Below the pieces are notes generated by a model that made no database searches, was not told where the DNA came from, and saw nothing but the letters and a program-made list of their open reading frames with translations. This document shows positions 18,919 to 28,695 of a stretch of 64,000 bases of DNA, piece by piece. This DNA is from Haemophilus parainfluenzae. GTDB lineage: Bacteria > Pseudomonadota > Gammaproteobacteria > Enterobacterales > Pasteurellaceae. Location: the NCBI RefSeq assembly GCF_003252755.1, contig NZ_QEPT01000004.1:149878-213877 (forward strand), read 5' to 3'. A program made the translations under genes and the position numbers. The first letter of the stretch is position 1; each line of letters starts with the position of its first letter.

Positions 18919-19338
18919 TTATTCTGAATAACTTTCGAACCAACTTTCTAAAATCAGACAAGCAGAGATCCCATCTACTTTGCCTTTATTGAGAGCGCGA
19001 TAACCGCCACGCTGGAAAATTTCATCACGTGCAGAAACCGTCGTTAAGCGCTCATCTTGCAATTCCACTTTGATACCGAAACGACCATTTAAGCGGTTGG
19101 CAAATTTTTTCGCTCGAAGTGTTAAATCTTGCTCGGTACCATCCATATTTAAAGGCAATCCCACCACAATAACATCAGGTTTCCAGTCTTTTAAGCATTT
19201 TTCAATAGCATCCCAATTTGGAATCCCATCTTGCGCTTTAAATGCAGGTAATGCTTGCGCTGTACCCGTGATACTTTGCCCGACTGCACAACCGATGCTT
19301 TTTGTACCGAAATCAAATGCAATTGCCGTGATGCCCAT
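18919..19338 (-). CDS. ruvX: Putative pre-16S rRNA nuclease RuvX (YqgF)
   Basis: RNase H-fold nuclease thought to trim the 16S rRNA 5' end; also described as a Holliday-junction resolvase homologue. 139 residues. Conserved Asp in [15 protein letters not shown], Glu in QDERLTT, and the C-terminal [14 protein letters not shown]. Last gene of the rsmE-algH-ruvX unit, starting at the base where algH ends. Confidence 0.95.
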   Translation of the reverse strand: MGITAIAFDFGTKSIGCAVGQSITGTAQALPAFKAQDGIPNWDAIEKCLKDWKPDVIVVGLPLNMDGTEQDLTLRAKKFANRLNGRFGIKVELQDERLTTVSARDEIFQRGGYRALNKGKVDGISACLILESWFESYSE

Positions 19339-19898
19339 TAACTATGCCCTACTTGTGAAAAGACAAAATTATGAGGATTAATCCCTAATAATTGATTCGC
19401 GGCAGGATAACGATCTTCATAAATCGTTTCAAATAAAATGGTGTCTGAAGCAGGTGCCACTAACCACGCATTATCTGCAATCTCTTGTTCTAGCTGTCCA
19501 GCTGTCCAACTTGCACAACCGAGAGCAACAAGATATTTTTCGGGCGCATCCTCTGAACCGAAGGTTTCCACAATATCTGCCGAAGTGGTCAGAAACATCT
19601 CATCGGTAATTTTATAACTATGCTCAAATTCTTTCGCGGTTTTCTTATGCAGAATAAAACCACGCTCAGAATGTACTGGACCACCCGCAAGCACAAGTTC
19701 ATTGCTAAAAGTGCGGTCATTTTTCATCATAAAATTCATTTTTGAATACAGTTCAGCAATGCTTAAATCGGTGGGTTGATTAATCACTAAACCCATCGAA
19801 CCTTGCTCATTATGCTCACACATATACACCACGGTATTTTGGAAATAATCTTCCAACTGTGGCATCGCAATTAAAAATTGCCCTTGTAAATCCATCAT
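19338..19898 (-). CDS. UPF0301 protein, AlgH/YqgE family
   Basis: Conserved protein of unknown biochemical role, 187 residues. Family features are visible: [32 protein letters not shown] and [14 protein letters not shown]. Two ATGs in tandem (19898, 19895) overlap the rsmE stop as TAATGATG, indicating translational coupling; the first is used here. Also overlaps ruvX by one base. The conserved pairing with ruvX and rsmE suggests a link to rRNA maturation, but this is only context. Confidence 0.93.
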   Translation of the reverse strand: MMDLQGQFLIAMPQLEDYFQNTVVYMCEHNEQGSMGLVINQPTDLSIAELYSKMNFMMKNDRTFSNELVLAGGPVHSERGFILHKKTAKEFEHSYKITDEMFLTTSADIVETFGSEDAPEKYLVALGCASWTAGQLEQEIADNAWLVAPASDTILFETIYEDRYPAANQLLGINPHNFVFSQVGHS

Positions 19899-20632
19899 TA
19901 TCCCAAATCTCCAAAACAAATTTGCAACGCACTAATCGCCGCTAAAGAGGCTGTTTCTGTACGTAACACACGCTTTCCTAATAAAATTTCAGTAAATCCT
20001 TGTTGTTCAGTTTGAGCGATTTCTTGAGGTGATAAACCGCCTTCTGAACCAATAAGCAAACGAACACCTTCTTTTGGAATAGAAGGCAAGGTTTTAATTG
20101 AATATTGGGCTCTTGGATGTAAATTCAATTTCAACGCGCCATCATTTTCTGCACACCAATCTTGTAATTTCATTAATGGACGAATTTCTGGCACAACGTT
20201 ACGGCCACATTGTTCACAAGCCGCAATGGCAATTTTTTGCCATTGTTGGATTTTCTTATCCATACGTTCACCATCCAACTTCACGCCACAGCGTTCTGAC
20301 CATAATGGTGTAATCACATTCACGCCCAATTCCACAGATTTTTGAATGGTAAATTCCATTCGATCGCCACGTGAAATAACCTGCCCTAAATGAATCGATA
20401 AATTCGACTCCTTATCACTCAATTCACAACCAAGAATTTCCACTTTAACGGCTTTTTTGCTCGCTTCAATAATTTTTGCTGGATAAATATGATTACTACC
20501 ATCAAATAATTCAATTTGCTCACCTTCAGTCATGCGAAGTACACGTCCTACGTGATTAGCCGCATCCTCTGAAAGTTGGCAAGTAGATTGATTTTTAAGG
20601 GATTCTGGATGATAAATTCTTGGAATACGCAT
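19898..20632 (-). CDS. rsmE: 16S rRNA m3U1498 methyltransferase RsmE
   Basis: Methylates N3 of U1498 in 16S rRNA using S-adenosylmethionine. 244 residues. N-terminal PUA-like part starting [10 protein letters not shown], then a SPOUT knot domain with [14 protein letters not shown] and [11 protein letters not shown], the SAM-binding loops. First gene of a three-gene unit with algH and ruvX. Confidence 0.96.
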   Translation of the reverse strand: MRIPRIYHPESLKNQSTCQLSEDAANHVGRVLRMTEGEQIELFDGSNHIYPAKIIEASKKAVKVEILGCELSDKESNLSIHLGQVISRGDRMEFTIQKSVELGVNVITPLWSERCGVKLDGERMDKKIQQWQKIAIAACEQCGRNVVPEIRPLMKLQDWCAENDGALKLNLHPRAQYSIKTLPSIPKEGVRLLIGSEGGLSPQEIAQTEQQGFTEILLGKRVLRTETASLAAISALQICFGDLG

Positions 20633-20656
20633 AATATTGAGTTCTTGATATAAGGA

Positions 20657-20690
20657 AAAAGTGCGGTCATTTTCAACCGCACTTTTAATA
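20657..20690. terminator. USS-pair hairpin between fadR and rsmE
   Basis: AAAAGTGCGGT-cattttca-ACCGCACTTTT, nearly symmetrical. It lies just after the fadR stop on the minus strand and can serve as its terminator, upstream of rsmE. Confidence 0.75.
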
Positions 20691-21419
20691 TTATTCTGTT
20701 GTTAAATCTTTCGGCAAACTTTCTAAAATGGATCGCCAGTAACCAGAGGTGACTTGTTTATGCTTGCGAATACATTCCACCACTAAATCGGATTGACCGC
20801 TTTCACAAATATCACGCAACTCGACATAGAAATCATAAGTCACTTGGCGATGTTTTTCGTCACTAAAGAATAGCAAACCAATTTTATGATAAACCCCACG
20901 TAAGCTATTGAAAATTAAACGATAAAAAGGTTTGTTTGCCATTACTGTAAACTGACGAAATAAGGCATAGTCAAATTCCATGTAGCTTTCAGCGGTATTT
21001 TCTAAAGCATCCATTCCTTTGAACAAGGCTGCAGAAGCTTTAGGTGAATTTTTTACTGCCTCATAAATATAAGATTCTGACATGCGACTACGCAATGACA
21101 ACATATTTTCAATAATTAACGGCGCACTTTGGCGATCTAAGGTAATTAAGGTTTCAATGATGCTTGGACCAGCTGTATCCCAAATATCATTGACTTTTGT
21201 CGGCTTGCCGTGTTGAATGGTAAGCCAGCCATCACGAGCCAAACGCTGTAATACTTCACGTAATGTGGTGCGTGTTACGCCGATTTTATCAGCTAAATCA
21301 CGCTCAGAAGGAAGATTGGTGCCGGCGGGAAATACATCATCCCAAATACTTCTAACAATATATTCTTCGGCAAGCGCAGCTGGGCTTTGAGCCCGTAAAA
21401 GGGTATTATCTGTTTGCAT
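20691..21419 (-). CDS. fadR: Fatty-acid metabolism regulator FadR
   Basis: GntR-type transcription factor that represses fatty-acid degradation and activates unsaturated fatty-acid synthesis genes; long-chain acyl-CoA releases it from DNA. 242 residues from ATG 21419. Upstream in-frame codons to 21551 overlap the nhaB start region and have no family match. Winged helix-turn-helix near residues 10-75 ([22 protein letters not shown]), then the helical acyl-CoA domain. Divergent from nhaB with dsbB beyond, as in Haemophilus. The intergenic region carries a FadR half-site. Confidence 0.95.
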   Translation of the reverse strand: MQTDNTLLRAQSPAALAEEYIVRSIWDDVFPAGTNLPSERDLADKIGVTRTTLREVLQRLARDGWLTIQHGKPTKVNDIWDTAGPSIIETLITLDRQSAPLIIENMLSLRSRMSESYIYEAVKNSPKASAALFKGMDALENTAESYMEFDYALFRQFTVMANKPFYRLIFNSLRGVYHKIGLLFFSDEKHRQVTYDFYVELRDICESGQSDLVVECIRKHKQVTSGYWRSILESLPKDLTTE

Positions 21420-21485
21420 GAGTATGAAATAAATATAAAAAAGCCTAAAAAGATCAAAAAAATGTGATTTATTGAATAAATCTTT

Positions 21486-21493
21486 AACTGGTC
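21486..21493. promoter_or_regulatory. FadR half-site between fadR and nhaB
   Basis: AACTGGTC equals the left half of the FadR operator as known in E. coli. The right half (ACCAGTT) is not present, so binding may be weak. Position fits autoregulation or control of nhaB. Confidence 0.35.
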
Positions 21494-21552
21494 TATTATC
21501 CTTTAAAGCAGTATATATTACAATGACAGGACTATAAAAAACGGAGTTCAAT

Positions 21553-23091
21553 ATGACTTACACACAAGCATTTATGAAAAACTTTCTGGGTTCGAGCCCT
21601 GATTGGTATAAATTAACTATTATTGCCTTCTTGGTAATTAACCCAATTTTATTCTTTTGGGTAAGCCCATTTGTGGCGGGCTGGGTACTCGTCGCCGAGT
21701 TTATTTTCACCCTTGCTATGGCATTAAAATGCTATCCTCTTCAACCGGGTGGTTTATTAGCCGTTGAAGCTATTGCTATTGGTATGACGAATGCAGAGCA
21801 CGTTAAAGCCGAGATCATGGCAAACTTTGAAGTCGTTTTACTTTTAATCTTTATGGTGGCCGGTATTTACTTTATGAAGCAACTTTTGCTTTATGTGTTC
21901 ACCAAATTATTAGTCCGTATCCGTTCTAAAATCGTCCTTTCTGTCGCGTTCTGTTTTAGTGCTGCATTTCTTTCAGCTTTCTTAGATGCACTTACTGTTG
22001 TTGCAGTAATTATCAGCGTAGCTATGGGTTTCTATGGGGTTTATCACAAAGTGGCATCAGGGAAAAATCTACAGGAGGCGGTTGATATTGCCGATGATAA
22101 CAAAATCAAAAATCATGAAACTCTCGAAAAATTCCGCTCTTTCTTACGTAGCTTAATGATGCATGCTGGTGTAGGTACCGCACTCGGTGGTGTAATGACC
22201 ATGGTGGGTGAACCACAAAACCTGATTATTGCAGAACAAGCAAAATGGAACTTCATTGAGTTCTTCTTCCGTATGGCGCCAGTAACCATCCCTGTATTTA
22301 TCTGTGGATTACTCACTTGTGTTTTAGTGGAAAAATTTAAAGTATTCGGCTATGGCGAAAAATTACCAGAAGAAGTATGGAAAATCTTGGCTGATTTAGA
22401 TCGTGAAAATACACAAAAAATGTCTAAACAAGATAAAGTACGTCTTTCTGTTCAAGGTCTTATCGCGATTTGGTTAATCTTAGGTCTAGCCTTCCATTTA
22501 GCTGCGGTAGGTTTAATCGGTTTAAGTGTAATTATTCTTGCGACTACCTTTACCGGCGTTACAGATGAACACGCGATTGGTAAATCATTCCAAGAAAGCT
22601 TACCTTTCACTGCGTTATTAGTGGTATTCTTCTCTATCGTTGCGGTAATTATTGATCAAAAACTCTTTGGTCCAATTATCCACTTCGTATTAAGTGCAGA
22701 AGAGAAAACTCAGTTAGCCTTATTCTATGGTTTCAACGGTTTACTTTCTGCAATTTCTGATAACGTATTCGTTGCAACGGTTTACATCAATGAAGCGAAA
22801 AATGCGCTTACAGCTGGATCAATTGCACCACACCAATTTGAATTACTTGCGGTTGCAATCAATACAGGTACAAACTTACCTTCTGTAGCAACGCCAAACG
22901 GTCAAGCTGCATTCTTGTTCTTACTAACATCGTCTCTTGCACCGTTAATTAAACTTTCCTATGGTAGAATGGTCTATATGGCATTGCCTTACACCATCGT
23001 ATTAACTGTGGTGGGTTTCCTTGCTATCGAATTTATCTTACCAGATATGACAATTTTGCTTGCGAACCTTGGCTTAATTCTTCCTATTTAG
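21553..23091 (+). CDS. nhaB: Sodium/proton antiporter NhaB
   Basis: Electrogenic Na+/H+ antiporter of the inner membrane. 512 residues, full length, about twelve membrane segments. Family stretches: [32 protein letters not shown] and [30 protein letters not shown] precedes ATG 21553. dsbB follows 19 bases after its stop. Confidence 0.97.
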   Translation: MTYTQAFMKNFLGSSPDWYKLTIIAFLVINPILFFWVSPFVAGWVLVAEFIFTLAMALKCYPLQPGGLLAVEAIAIGMTNAEHVKAEIMANFEVVLLLIFMVAGIYFMKQLLLYVFTKLLVRIRSKIVLSVAFCFSAAFLSAFLDALTVVAVIISVAMGFYGVYHKVASGKNLQEAVDIADDNKIKNHETLEKFRSFLRSLMMHAGVGTALGGVMTMVGEPQNLIIAEQAKWNFIEFFFRMAPVTIPVFICGLLTCVLVEKFKVFGYGEKLPEEVWKILADLDRENTQKMSKQDKVRLSVQGLIAIWLILGLAFHLAAVGLIGLSVIILATTFTGVTDEHAIGKSFQESLPFTALLVVFFSIVAVIIDQKLFGPIIHFVLSAEEKTQLALFYGFNGLLSAISDNVFVATVYINEAKNALTAGSIAPHQFELLAVAINTGTNLPSVATPNGQAAFLFLLTSSLAPLIKLSYGRMVYMALPYTIVLTVVGFLAIEFILPDMTILLANLGLILPI

Positions 23092-23110
23092 TGAATCATA
23101 AGGAGAAAGA

Positions 23111-23644
23111 ATGCTCGACTTTTTTAAGCAATTATCCCTTAAACGTTCAGCGTGGATCTTTTTGGCATTTACCGCATTTGCCCTAGAATCGACCGCACTT
23201 TATTTTCAATACGGCATGAGTTTGCAACCTTGCGTACTTTGTGTTTATGAACGTTTAGCTGTTGTGGGTTTATTCGTCGCTGGTCTTATCGGCACCCTAG
23301 CCCCAAGTTCGCTTATTATCCGCATTCTTGCTCTTATTGTGGGTTTATTTAGTGCAATTAAAGGATTAATGATATCTATCCGTCACCTTGATTTACAAAT
23401 GAACCCTGCACCGTGGAAACAATGTGAATTTATACCAAACTTTCCGGAAACGTTACCATTCCATAAATGGCTACCAACAGTCTTCAATCCAACAGGCAGT
23501 TGTAATGAAAGCCAATGGTCACTTTTCGGCATCACGATGGTGCAATGGTTGGTATTTATTTTTGCTGTCTATGTCATTGTGTTGGGATTTATTACACTTT
23601 CACAAGTGAAGAAAAGTCGAAATCGACGCCTTATTTTTAAGTAG
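23111..23644 (+). CDS. dsbB: Disulfide bond formation protein DsbB
   Basis: Inner-membrane quinone reductase that reoxidises DsbA. 177 residues, four membrane helices. Both catalytic Cys pairs are present: Cys41-Val-Leu-Cys44 in the first periplasmic loop, and Cys105 with Cys131 in the second. AAGGAGAAAG precedes the ATG. Co-transcribed with nhaB. A USS lies in its N-terminal region. Confidence 0.97.
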   Translation: MLDFFKQLSLKRSAWIFLAFTAFALESTALYFQYGMSLQPCVLCVYERLAVVGLFVAGLIGTLAPSSLIIRILALIVGLFSAIKGLMISIRHLDLQMNPAPWKQCEFIPNFPETLPFHKWLPTVFNPTGSCNESQWSLFGITMVQWLVFIFAVYVIVLGFITLSQVKKSRNRRLIFK

Positions 23645-23659
23645 TCTAATCACATACTA

Positions 23660-23693
23660 AAAAGCCTAGAGATATTCCTCTAGGCTTTTTTAT
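23660..23693. terminator. Terminator after dsbB
   Basis: AAGCCTAGAG-atattc-CTCTAGGCTT followed by TTTTTA. Good for the plus strand; A's on the left also permit the opposite direction. Confidence 0.85.
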
Positions 23694-23719
23694 TACTGAA
23701 AGTCATTCTGCGCTCAACG

Positions 23720-23995
23720 TTACTCAAGAAAGAAATACCAATAAGGCATTAAAATCAACCAAATAAACGCACTAAACACAACGACAAATTTGAAACTAAA
23801 GTGTTTGGTTTTATGACGAAATCGTTTCATGCCGCAATAAACGCCAATAAACCCACCAAGAAGGCTTAATAGAAAGAAAGTATTTTCAGAAATCCGCCAG
23901 CCGTGACGAACCGCGCGGACTTTATCTTTCCACATTAAAAAATAAGCGGCGATATTTACCGCCGCTAACATCACAAATAAAAGCTGAATCAGCAT
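23720..23995 (-). CDS. DUF1294 small membrane protein
   Basis: 91 residues with three or four hydrophobic segments. The family pattern is clear: DKVRAVRHGWRISENTFF, LLGGFIGVYCGM and RFRHKTKHFSF. Function unknown. Its ATG overlaps the glyA stop by one base (TAATG), so its expression is coupled to glyA. Whether the coupling has functional meaning is not evident. Confidence 0.85.
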   Translation of the reverse strand: MLIQLLFVMLAAVNIAAYFLMWKDKVRAVRHGWRISENTFFLLSLLGGFIGVYCGMKRFRHKTKHFSFKFVVVFSAFIWLILMPYWYFFLE

Positions 23996-25257
23996 TATGC
24001 GTAAACAGGAAGACGTTTGCAGATTGCCAATACTTTTTCTTTGGTTGCTGCAATCACTTGCTCTTCGTTTTCTTTGCCTAATGCATCTAATACATCACAC
24101 ATCCAGCCAGCTAATTCACGACAGTCTTGTTCGTTAAAACCACGACGAGTCACCGCTGGTGTACCAACACGAATACCAGAGGTCACAAATGGTTTTTGTG
24201 GGTCATTTGGTACGGAGTTTTTATTCACCGTGATATTCGCTTTACCTAACGCGGCATCTGCTGCTTTACCGGTTAAGCCTTGTTTGATGAAACTTACTAA
24301 GAATAAGTGGTTTTCAGTGCCGTTTGAAACCACGTCATAACCACGTTGTTTAAACACTTCCACCATTGCTTTCGCATTTTTAATCACGTTTGCTTGATAT
24401 TCTTTATAAGCTGGTTCTAACGCTTCTTTGAAACATACCGCTTTCGCCGCAATAATGTGAACTAATGGACCACCTTGGTTTGCAGGGAAAACAGAAGATT
24501 GTAAGCGTTTATAAAGCTCTTCATCACCGCAAGAAGAAAGGATTAAACCACCACGTGGACCACCTAAGGTTTTATGAGTGGTCGTTGTCACAACGTGTGC
24601 GTATGGTAATGGGTTTGGATATAAACCTGCTGCAATTAAGCCTGCAACGTGAGCCATATCCACAAATAAATACGCGCCTACTTCATCGGCGATTTCACGC
24701 ATTTTTTTCCAATCTACCACTTGAGAATAAGCAGAGAAACCTGCCACGATCATTTTTGGTTTGTTTTCTAATGCTTTTTGACGCACATCTTCATAGTCGA
24801 TTAAACCATCAGCAGTGATACCATAAAGTACAGAATTATAGATTTTACCGGAGAAACTCACTTTTGCCCCATGGGTTAAGTGACCACCATGTGCTAAATC
24901 CATCCCTAAAATGGTATCACCAGCATTGATTAATGCACCATATACTGCCGCATTCGCTTGTGAACCTGAATGTGGTTGTACATTCACATAATCAGCACCA
25001 AACAACTCTTTAGCACGATCAATTGCCAACTGCTCCACAATGTCTGCGTACTCACAACCGCCGTAGTAACGTTTACCAGGATAGCCTTCAGCATACTTGT
25101 TAGTAAACTGTGAACCTTGCGCCTCCATTACGCGTGGACTCGCATAGTTTTCAGATGCAATAAGCTCGATATGCTCTTCTTGACGACGATTTTCGTCCTG
25201 AATGGCTTGCCATAGAACCGGATCGTAATCAGCGATGTTCATACTTTTTTTAAACAT
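23995..25257 (-). CDS. glyA: Serine hydroxymethyltransferase GlyA
   Basis: PLP enzyme that converts serine and THF to glycine and 5,10-methylene-THF. 420 residues from ATG 25257 ([13 protein letters not shown]); an upstream in-frame start lacks family support. The PLP lysine is in [16 protein letters not shown]; substrate contacts include [10 protein letters not shown] and [17 protein letters not shown] at 25290-25284 on the minus strand is a PurR half-site, but the other half is missing. Confidence 0.98.
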   Translation of the reverse strand: MFKKSMNIADYDPVLWQAIQDENRRQEEHIELIASENYASPRVMEAQGSQFTNKYAEGYPGKRYYGGCEYADIVEQLAIDRAKELFGADYVNVQPHSGSQANAAVYGALINAGDTILGMDLAHGGHLTHGAKVSFSGKIYNSVLYGITADGLIDYEDVRQKALENKPKMIVAGFSAYSQVVDWKKMREIADEVGAYLFVDMAHVAGLIAAGLYPNPLPYAHVVTTTTHKTLGGPRGGLILSSCGDEELYKRLQSSVFPANQGGPLVHIIAAKAVCFKEALEPAYKEYQANVIKNAKAMVEVFKQRGYDVVSNGTENHLFLVSFIKQGLTGKAADAALGKANITVNKNSVPNDPQKPFVTSGIRVGTPAVTRRGFNEQDCRELAGWMCDVLDALGKENEEQVIAATKEKVLAICKRLPVYA

Positions 25258-25372
25258 TGTGTTTTCCTCGTTGTTTGAATTATTTGCGTATAGTTTACCT
25301 GTTTCCAAGTAAAAACTTAATCAAAAATTTCGATCATATTTTTCATTATTACAATGAAAAACATTCATTTAT

Positions 25373-25942
25373 CTAAATCGAGCCTTTTTCTTTCACTAAT
25401 TTCTCAATTAGTTTAACTTCTTCTGTTTTCTCGCCAACACCCAGTTTACGGCATTGGCTGGTTTCTTTCGTATAAGTATTAAAATTGGCCATCCTTGTTG
25501 GGCTTTTCATTTTAATCTTCATATCCAAATGATTACCACAGCTATTACAAGGTGAAACAAATTCCTTATCTAATTCTTTAAATTCTGGAGATTGTTCAAT
25601 AATTTTCGCGACTTGTGGGGAATGGGCGGTTTTAAATAGACGATCGGTAAAATCATAACTTAACTTACCATCATTCGCCTGCCATTTGGCTTTAGCTTGC
25701 AATAAATAACGCATCCAGCCTTCTTTTGTATCAATCTGTGAAATGCCGCGTAGAAGCACAGTTTGATCCGCTCGATAAGTGACGTAATCAAAATGCTCAA
25801 CAGGTAAAGGGGATTTGGCTGCAGGTTTTACATGGCAAATCCAATCGCCGACTAAGGCTTGTTCTTGTTCAGTTTGCTGATGAGCTACCGTACACCCTGA
25901 GAATAATACAGCAACAAGACCACACAATATTAATTTTCTCAT
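25373..25942 (-). CDS. Hypothetical lipoprotein
   Basis: 189 residues, not recognised beyond being a lipoprotein: signal MRKLILCGLVAVLFSGC with the lipid Cys at residue 17. The mature part includes VGDWICHVKP, a run of beta-strand-like segments and CNSCGN, so several Cys could form disulfides in the periplasm. ATG 25942 has AAGGAATATC before it. It lies alone between glyA and a DUF711 gene, both on the same strand. Confidence 0.7.
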   Translation of the reverse strand: MRKLILCGLVAVLFSGCTVAHQQTEQEQALVGDWICHVKPAAKSPLPVEHFDYVTYRADQTVLLRGISQIDTKEGWMRYLLQAKAKWQANDGKLSYDFTDRLFKTAHSPQVAKIIEQSPEFKELDKEFVSPCNSCGNHLDMKIKMKSPTRMANFNTYTKETSQCRKLGVGEKTEEVKLIEKLVKEKGSI

Positions 25943-26005
25943 GAGATATTCCTTTTATTGACAGTAGAGATAACATTCATCAGTACAAAGTAGGGAAAAT
26001 TTTAT

Positions 26006-27229
26006 TTAATCCGGAATATGTAAAAGACGGCAGTTACATAAATCATCACTCTCAAATTCGGATATTTCACCTGCAACCTTATTCGGAATTGGGAATAAAC
26101 GCACAGTGAGTGGTTTATTTAAGCGAAATGCCATCGTTCCAGTATCACGCATAATAGCTGCGATGGTTTCAGCCTTAACATTTCCCGCCACAGGAACCGT
26201 ATCTAAACCGATACCACATACGGCGCTATAAGTCAGTAAAGCGCGAATATCAAAATATTGTTTTTGTGTCCCTTCGGCTAAACCTAAATCTTCCGTCACC
26301 GCCAACATTAATCCAGAAAATCCAACCAATGGTACACGCTTGATTGATTTAAAGACTTTTGTCAGTAAAGCAGAAACCTCTACTGAACCAGCCGCACCAA
26401 AATAGGGCAATCCCATTAATTCATAAACTTTTGTCATAGATGAACAATTTTTTGATGGCGCTGCCGAACTATCAATGCCTGCAAATTCAAATTCACCTGA
26501 TAATTTGACCGCACTTAACATATCTAATACTTGATCTACATGATATTGCAGAGCCTGCAACATAGCTCGATAGCAATCAGCATAAAATTGATTATGAGGC
26601 GATTTTGGTACAGATTTTAATACTTCGACTAATAGATCCGGTGTTTCTAAACCAATGACAAAACTGTTCGGCAAATGACTTAGATGATAACCGGCCGGGA
26701 AATAAGGAATAAATGGCTTGCAGTTAAAATTCACAGTAAAGTTAAAATTACCTTCGCCACGAGGTGTGATGTTCGCAATTTGTTGTACGGCATAAACAGA
26801 TTGCTCAATAAGTTCATTATCTAACACGCCATTTTCATCTAATGGCACATTAACACAGGCATTACACAAATCGCCATAAGCCGCGATTAACTCAGGCAAT
26901 AAAGCAATTTCCTCTGTATTTCTGGCCGCACCAATTGCAAATCGAATACGAATCCCACTCTCATTAAATTTATTCAATAACTCCGTTAAATATTGCAAAT
27001 CTGCTTTTGCTGTCTGCAAATTGGTTAAATCTAAATATTCACCAAAAGGATTGGTAATCACTCGAATCGATTGCAAGGTATAACCGGCTTTCTGCACTGC
27101 TGGCAATAATAAATCGACATCACGTTTTACCGAATGAAGAGCGGCTTCCCATTGAGTTTTATCTTTATGTAATGTCAGAAAAAAACTAATTGTGCGAATG
27201 CGACATAATTCCTTATTTTTATAATCCAT
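26006..27229 (-). CDS. DUF711 (PFL-like) family protein
   Basis: 407 residues from ATG 27229, chosen because AAGGAATCGT precedes it. Family stretches: RIRTISFFLTL at the start, EFAGIDSSAAP, YFGAAGSVEVSALLTKVFKSI, GFSGLMLAVTEDLGLAE and YSAVCGIGLDTVPVAG. DUF711 proteins resemble pyruvate-formate-lyase folds but have no established reaction. It starts 24 bases after purD and is probably co-transcribed with it. A purine-linked role is only suggested by that. Confidence 0.85.
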   Translation of the reverse strand: MDYKNKELCRIRTISFFLTLHKDKTQWEAALHSVKRDVDLLLPAVQKAGYTLQSIRVITNPFGEYLDLTNLQTAKADLQYLTELLNKFNESGIRIRFAIGAARNTEEIALLPELIAAYGDLCNACVNVPLDENGVLDNELIEQSVYAVQQIANITPRGEGNFNFTVNFNCKPFIPYFPAGYHLSHLPNSFVIGLETPDLLVEVLKSVPKSPHNQFYADCYRAMLQALQYHVDQVLDMLSAVKLSGEFEFAGIDSSAAPSKNCSSMTKVYELMGLPYFGAAGSVEVSALLTKVFKSIKRVPLVGFSGLMLAVTEDLGLAEGTQKQYFDIRALLTYSAVCGIGLDTVPVAGNVKAETIAAIMRDTGTMAFRLNKPLTVRLFPIPNKVAGEISEFESDDLCNCRLLHIPD

Positions 27230-27253
27230 ACGATTCCTTAACATTAAATGTAA

Positions 27254-28543
27254 TTATTTTTGCTGCTCACGTTCAACAGCACGATAGCCAATATCTCGAC
27301 GATAAAAACGTCCAGTCCATTGAATTTGCTCAGCGAGTTTTAAGGCTTTTTGTTGTGCTTCCAATACGCTTCCGCCTAATGCAGTAGCACAAAGTACGCG
27401 ACCGCCGTTCGTGACTAATTTGCCTTCTTGTTCTGAAACACCCGCTAAGAAAACCTTCTCATTTTCGACCGCACTTTGTGGTAAACCACTAATCACATCG
27501 CCTTTACGATAATCTCCAGGATATCCTTCCGCGGCTAATACAATGCCTAAGGACGCTTTTGGATTCCACTGGGATTTCACTTCATCCAATTTTCCCTCGC
27601 AAGCTTTAAGACAAAGCTCAACGAGATCTGATTCAAGACGAAGCATAATTGGCTGCGTTTCCGGATCACCGAAACGACAGTTAAATTCAATCACTTTCGG
27701 CTGACCATTTGGCATAATCATTAATCCAGCATACAAGAAACCGGTGTAAACATTGCCTTCTGCCGCCATACCATTAACGGTTGGATAAATCACTTCACGC
27801 ATAATGCGATCATGAATTTCTGGTGTCACCACTGGCGCAGGAGAATAAGCCCCCATACCGCCAGTATTCAAACCTGTATCATTTTCGCCCACGCGTTTAT
27901 GATCTTGGCTGGTAGCCATAGGTTCAACGTTTTTACCGTCCACGATGACAATAAAACTGGCTTCCTCACCATCTAGAAACTCTTCAATCACCACTCGGCT
28001 ACCCGCTTTGCCAAAGGCATTGCCCGAAAGCATATCACGTACAGCGTCTTCCGCTTCTTGCAATGTCATTGCAACGATTACGCCTTTCCCCGCCGCTAAA
28101 CCATCCGCTTTAACGACAATTGGCGCGCCTTTCTCACGCAAGTACGCTAATGCAGGCTCAACTTCGGTGAAGTTTTGATATTCTGCCGTTGGGATTTTAT
28201 GACGCGCGAGGAAATCTTTGGTAAATGCTTTTGAACCTTCCAATTGTGCAGCCGCTTGAGTTGGGCCAAAAATTTTTAATCCAGCCGCACGAAATGCATC
28301 AACCACACCAATTACTAGCGGGGCTTCAGGGCCAACAATGGTTAATCCAATTTGCTTATCTTGAGCAAATTTCACTAATGCGGGAACATCAGTCGCAGAA
28401 ATGTTTACGTTTTCAACTTTTTGTTCTAATGCTGTCCCCGCATTGCCCGGTGCGACGAAAACTTTGTCCGCTAATGGAGATTGTGCAGCTTTCCAAGCCA
28501 AGGCGTGTTCACGCCCGCCATTTCCGATGATGAGGATATTCAT
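27254..28543 (-). CDS. purD: Phosphoribosylamine-glycine ligase PurD
   Basis: Second step of purine synthesis: ATP-dependent joining of glycine to phosphoribosylamine. 429 residues, standard. N-terminal MNILIIGNGGREHALAW, ATP-grasp domain with APIVVKADGLAAGKGVIVA, and FNCRFGDPETQ for metal binding. It lies downstream of purH but is separated by a palindromic repeat element. Confidence 0.98.
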   Translation of the reverse strand: MNILIIGNGGREHALAWKAAQSPLADKVFVAPGNAGTALEQKVENVNISATDVPALVKFAQDKQIGLTIVGPEAPLVIGVVDAFRAAGLKIFGPTQAAAQLEGSKAFTKDFLARHKIPTAEYQNFTEVEPALAYLREKGAPIVVKADGLAAGKGVIVAMTLQEAEDAVRDMLSGNAFGKAGSRVVIEEFLDGEEASFIVIVDGKNVEPMATSQDHKRVGENDTGLNTGGMGAYSPAPVVTPEIHDRIMREVIYPTVNGMAAEGNVYTGFLYAGLMIMPNGQPKVIEFNCRFGDPETQPIMLRLESDLVELCLKACEGKLDEVKSQWNPKASLGIVLAAEGYPGDYRKGDVISGLPQSAVENEKVFLAGVSEQEGKLVTNGGRVLCATALGGSVLEAQQKALKLAEQIQWTGRFYRRDIGYRAVEREQQK

Positions 28544-28569
28544 AATGCTCCTTGTATCTTTTTGAATTT

Positions 28570-28686
28570 AATCCCCTCTTTAGCAAAGAGGGGAGGGGAG
28601 ATTTGGCAGAAATTATTTCAACCTCATAGTATATTAGCATCGTTTAAATCTCCCCCAGGTCCCCTCTTTACGAAAGAGGGGGATGG
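28570..28686. repeat. MITE-like palindromic element between purH and purD
   Basis: About 117 bases with imperfect inverted arms of about 35-40 bases. Each arm is itself a hairpin: CCCCTCTTT-agc-AAAGAGGGG (28573-28593) and CCCCTCTTT-acg-AAAGAGGGG (28661-28681). Inside these, GGGGAGATTT (28595-28604) pairs with AAATCTCCCC (28646-28655), and the outer ends ATCCCCTCTTT and AAAGAGGGGGAT also pair. No coding frame is present. It can fold on either strand and may affect purH-purD mRNA. Confidence 0.8.
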
Positions 28687-28695
28687 TTAGATAAA

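Noticed and set aside
25277..25292. PurR operator before glyA
   Set aside because: Only one half (ACGCAAA) matches; 9 of 16 overall, too weak to list as a site.
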